Positions 63,055 through 64,000 of a DNA stretch of 64,000 bases are shown in pieces; position 1 is the first letter of the stretch; each line of letters opens with the position of its first letter. Source of the stretch: Nocardioides marinus (GTDB lineage: Bacteria; Pseudomonadota; Alphaproteobacteria; Rhodobacterales; Rhodobacteraceae); assembly GCA_019801415.1 (NCBI GenBank), contig JAHVJD010000002.1, positions 434,001 to 498,000 on the forward strand, in the 5' to 3' direction. Under the pieces are notes generated by a model. The model saw only the letters and a list, made by a program, of their open reading frames with translations. It had not been told where the DNA came from and made no database searches. The translations under genes were made by a program, and so were the position numbers.

Positions 63055-63744
63055 ATGAGCAAACCCGCCCCCCAGCCCGTAATGACCCGGATCGACCAAC
63101 CTCAGACGCTGCGCTGCATCGTGCAGGAGCGAATGCGCGAGGCGATCATTTCTGGCCAATTCGCCCCCGGCGAACGACTGGTCGAACGCGCGCTCTGCGA
63201 CCAACTGGGCGTCAGCCGAACGGTGGTCCGCGAGACCATCCGCTACCTTGAGGCCGAGGGGCTGGTTGAAATCCTGACGGGCAAAGGGCCGATCGTCGCG
63301 CAGCTCAGCTGGGAGGACGCACGGCAGATCTATGATATCCGTCAGATGCTTGAGACCGCCGCCGCCACCGCCTGCGCCGAAAACATGACACCGCGGCTGG
63401 CAGAAGAACTGAAAGAGGCATTGACGGTGCTGAAAGACGCGGTAGCGGTGGGTGCCCCCGGCCCAATGTTGCGCGCCTCTACCGACTTCTATCGCATCAT
63501 CTTCGAGGGGGCTGGCCATCACGTCGCTTGGGAAATCGCCCAGCGCCTGAACGGTCGCATCAGCCGCCTGCGGGCGGTCACACTGTCGACCGCCGACCGG
63601 CCGAAACCCGGCCCCTCCCACATGGAAGAAATCTGCGAAGCCATCACCTCGGGCAACACGGAAGCTGCCAAAAAGGCCGTCCACGACCATCTGACGGAAA
63701 CAGCCGCCGTTGCCAAACGGGTTCTCACCCAAGAGAAAGCCTGA
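63055..63744 (+). CDS. GntR family transcriptional regulator with FCD effector domain
   Basis: A 229-residue regulator: N-terminal winged helix (about residues 15-85, GERLVERALCDQLGVSRTVV then RETIRYLEAEGLVEI) and a C-terminal all-helical FCD ligand-binding domain with conserved metal/ligand positions (IYDIRQMLE, HHVAWEIAQRLN, HMEEICEAI). It is divergent from the catabolic operon across the palindrome and is presumably its repressor, released by a pathway compound. The ATG at 63055 is used; a TTG at 63019 and an ATG at 63118 in other contexts are less likely starts. Confidence 0.9.
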   Translation: MSKPAPQPVMTRIDQPQTLRCIVQERMREAIISGQFAPGERLVERALCDQLGVSRTVVRETIRYLEAEGLVEILTGKGPIVAQLSWEDARQIYDIRQMLETAAATACAENMTPRLAEELKEALTVLKDAVAVGAPGPMLRASTDFYRIIFEGAGHHVAWEIAQRLNGRISRLRAVTLSTADRPKPGPSHMEEICEAITSGNTEAAKKAVHDHLTETAAVAKRVLTQEKA

Positions 63745-63751
63745 AAAGCCA

Positions 63752-64000
63752 ATGCCCAAAGCCTACTGGATTGCCAATGTGACAGTCACTGACCCCGAGC
63801 GTTACCGGGGGTACCAGGCAATTGCCCCGGCGGCGTTTGCTGAATTCGGCGCGCGCTTCCTGGCAAGAGGTGAAGCGGACACCCTTGAAGGTCGCGCATG
63901 GCAGCGCAGAGTTGTCATCGAATTCGACAGTTTGGACCGCGCCCGCGCCTGCTACGACTCCGCGGCGTACCGGGCCGCGCGCGCCGAGCGTGCCGGTGCC
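63752..64000 (+). CDS. DUF1330 domain protein (partial, runs off the window)
   Basis: The first 83 codons of a small alpha-beta-barrel-type protein: MPKAYWIANVTVTDPERYRG, YQAIAPAAFAEFGARFLARG, RRVVIEFDSLDRARACYDS. These match the DUF1330 family, ferredoxin-like dimers of unknown function often found in catabolic operons. It begins seven bases after the GntR stop on the same strand, so it is probably co-transcribed with the regulator. Only the C-terminal end is missing. Confidence 0.88.
   Translation, partial: MPKAYWIANVTVTDPERYRGYQAIAPAAFAEFGARFLARGEADTLEGRAWQRRVVIEFDSLDRARACYDSAAYRAARAERAGA

Overview
The window is high-GC chromosomal DNA (roughly two thirds G+C by eye) from an alphaproteobacterium, most likely a marine Rhodobacteraceae (Roseobacter-group) strain. 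This rests on recognisable family-type proteins (a DUF6280-like protein, DUF2842, the small secreted protein usually misnamed 'arginine transporter', a PopZ-like acidic protein), a tandem-hairpin intergenic element of the Rhodobacteraceae type, and many short genes in TGATG/ATGA-coupled operons. No rRNA, CRISPR array or intact insertion sequence was seen. There is one tRNA gene, tRNA-Thr(UGU).

Positions 1-54400 are mostly core genome. 1-3831 (minus): rpiA, gor, hflK, hflC (partial). 4086-7378 (plus): a glutathione S-transferase translationally coupled to L-serine dehydratase, then a DMT exporter. 7353-11822: thiamine diphosphokinase, a long acidic protein with a hexanucleotide repeat, a shared terminator, a tandem-hairpin repeat, DUF2842 and purA. 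A gene-free 627 bp stretch (11823-12449) holds several strong hairpins that might be an unannotated RNA. 12450-14079 (minus) is a cobalt-type nitrile hydratase operon (alpha, beta, activator). 14255-16433: secG and pyrG. 16719-24386: DUF983, a MocR-type regulator, class I aldolase, two very small genes, a crotonase, two PLP aminotransferases and a small membrane protein. 24656-31730: an ABC exporter, an orphan TIGR04283 glycosyltransferase, YgfZ, a secreted protein, EF-P, DUF6280 and cobyric acid synthase. 31876-36086 (minus): a TraR/DksA zinc protein, a Pcm-like methyltransferase, TolC and a PopZ-like protein. 36337-43825: entericidin-like lipoprotein, LepA, small secreted proteins, LysR, LMW phosphatase, class III sirtuin, a copper-delivery pair (DUF2946 and PCuAC) and L28. 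43975-54083: alpha/beta hydrolase with MeaB, HrpB, Nudix, a PiT phosphate transporter behind a Pho-box-like repeat, MetY, a DxD protein and a secreted protein.

From the tRNA-Thr gene (54316-54391) to the right edge the content changes to accessory DNA. The tRNA is followed by the N-terminal remnant of a tyrosine integrase and then by a catabolic cluster: succinate-semialdehyde dehydrogenase, BCCT betaine transporter, aldehyde dehydrogenase, LLM flavin monooxygenase, flavin reductase fused to a degenerate Nudix-like domain, alpha/beta hydrolase, DUF1185 protein, and divergently a GntR/FCD regulator with a perfect 14 bp operator-like palindrome and a DUF1330 protein running off the end. The enzyme set matches the known trigonelline (N-methylnicotinate) ring-opening pathway (TgnA-E of Acinetobacter) step by step: betaine uptake, two-component oxygenative ring cleavage, aldehyde oxidation, hydrolysis to succinic semialdehyde and oxidation to succinate. 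The substrate is an inference. Related N-methylated pyridine betaines such as homarine, or another pyridine compound, remain possible.
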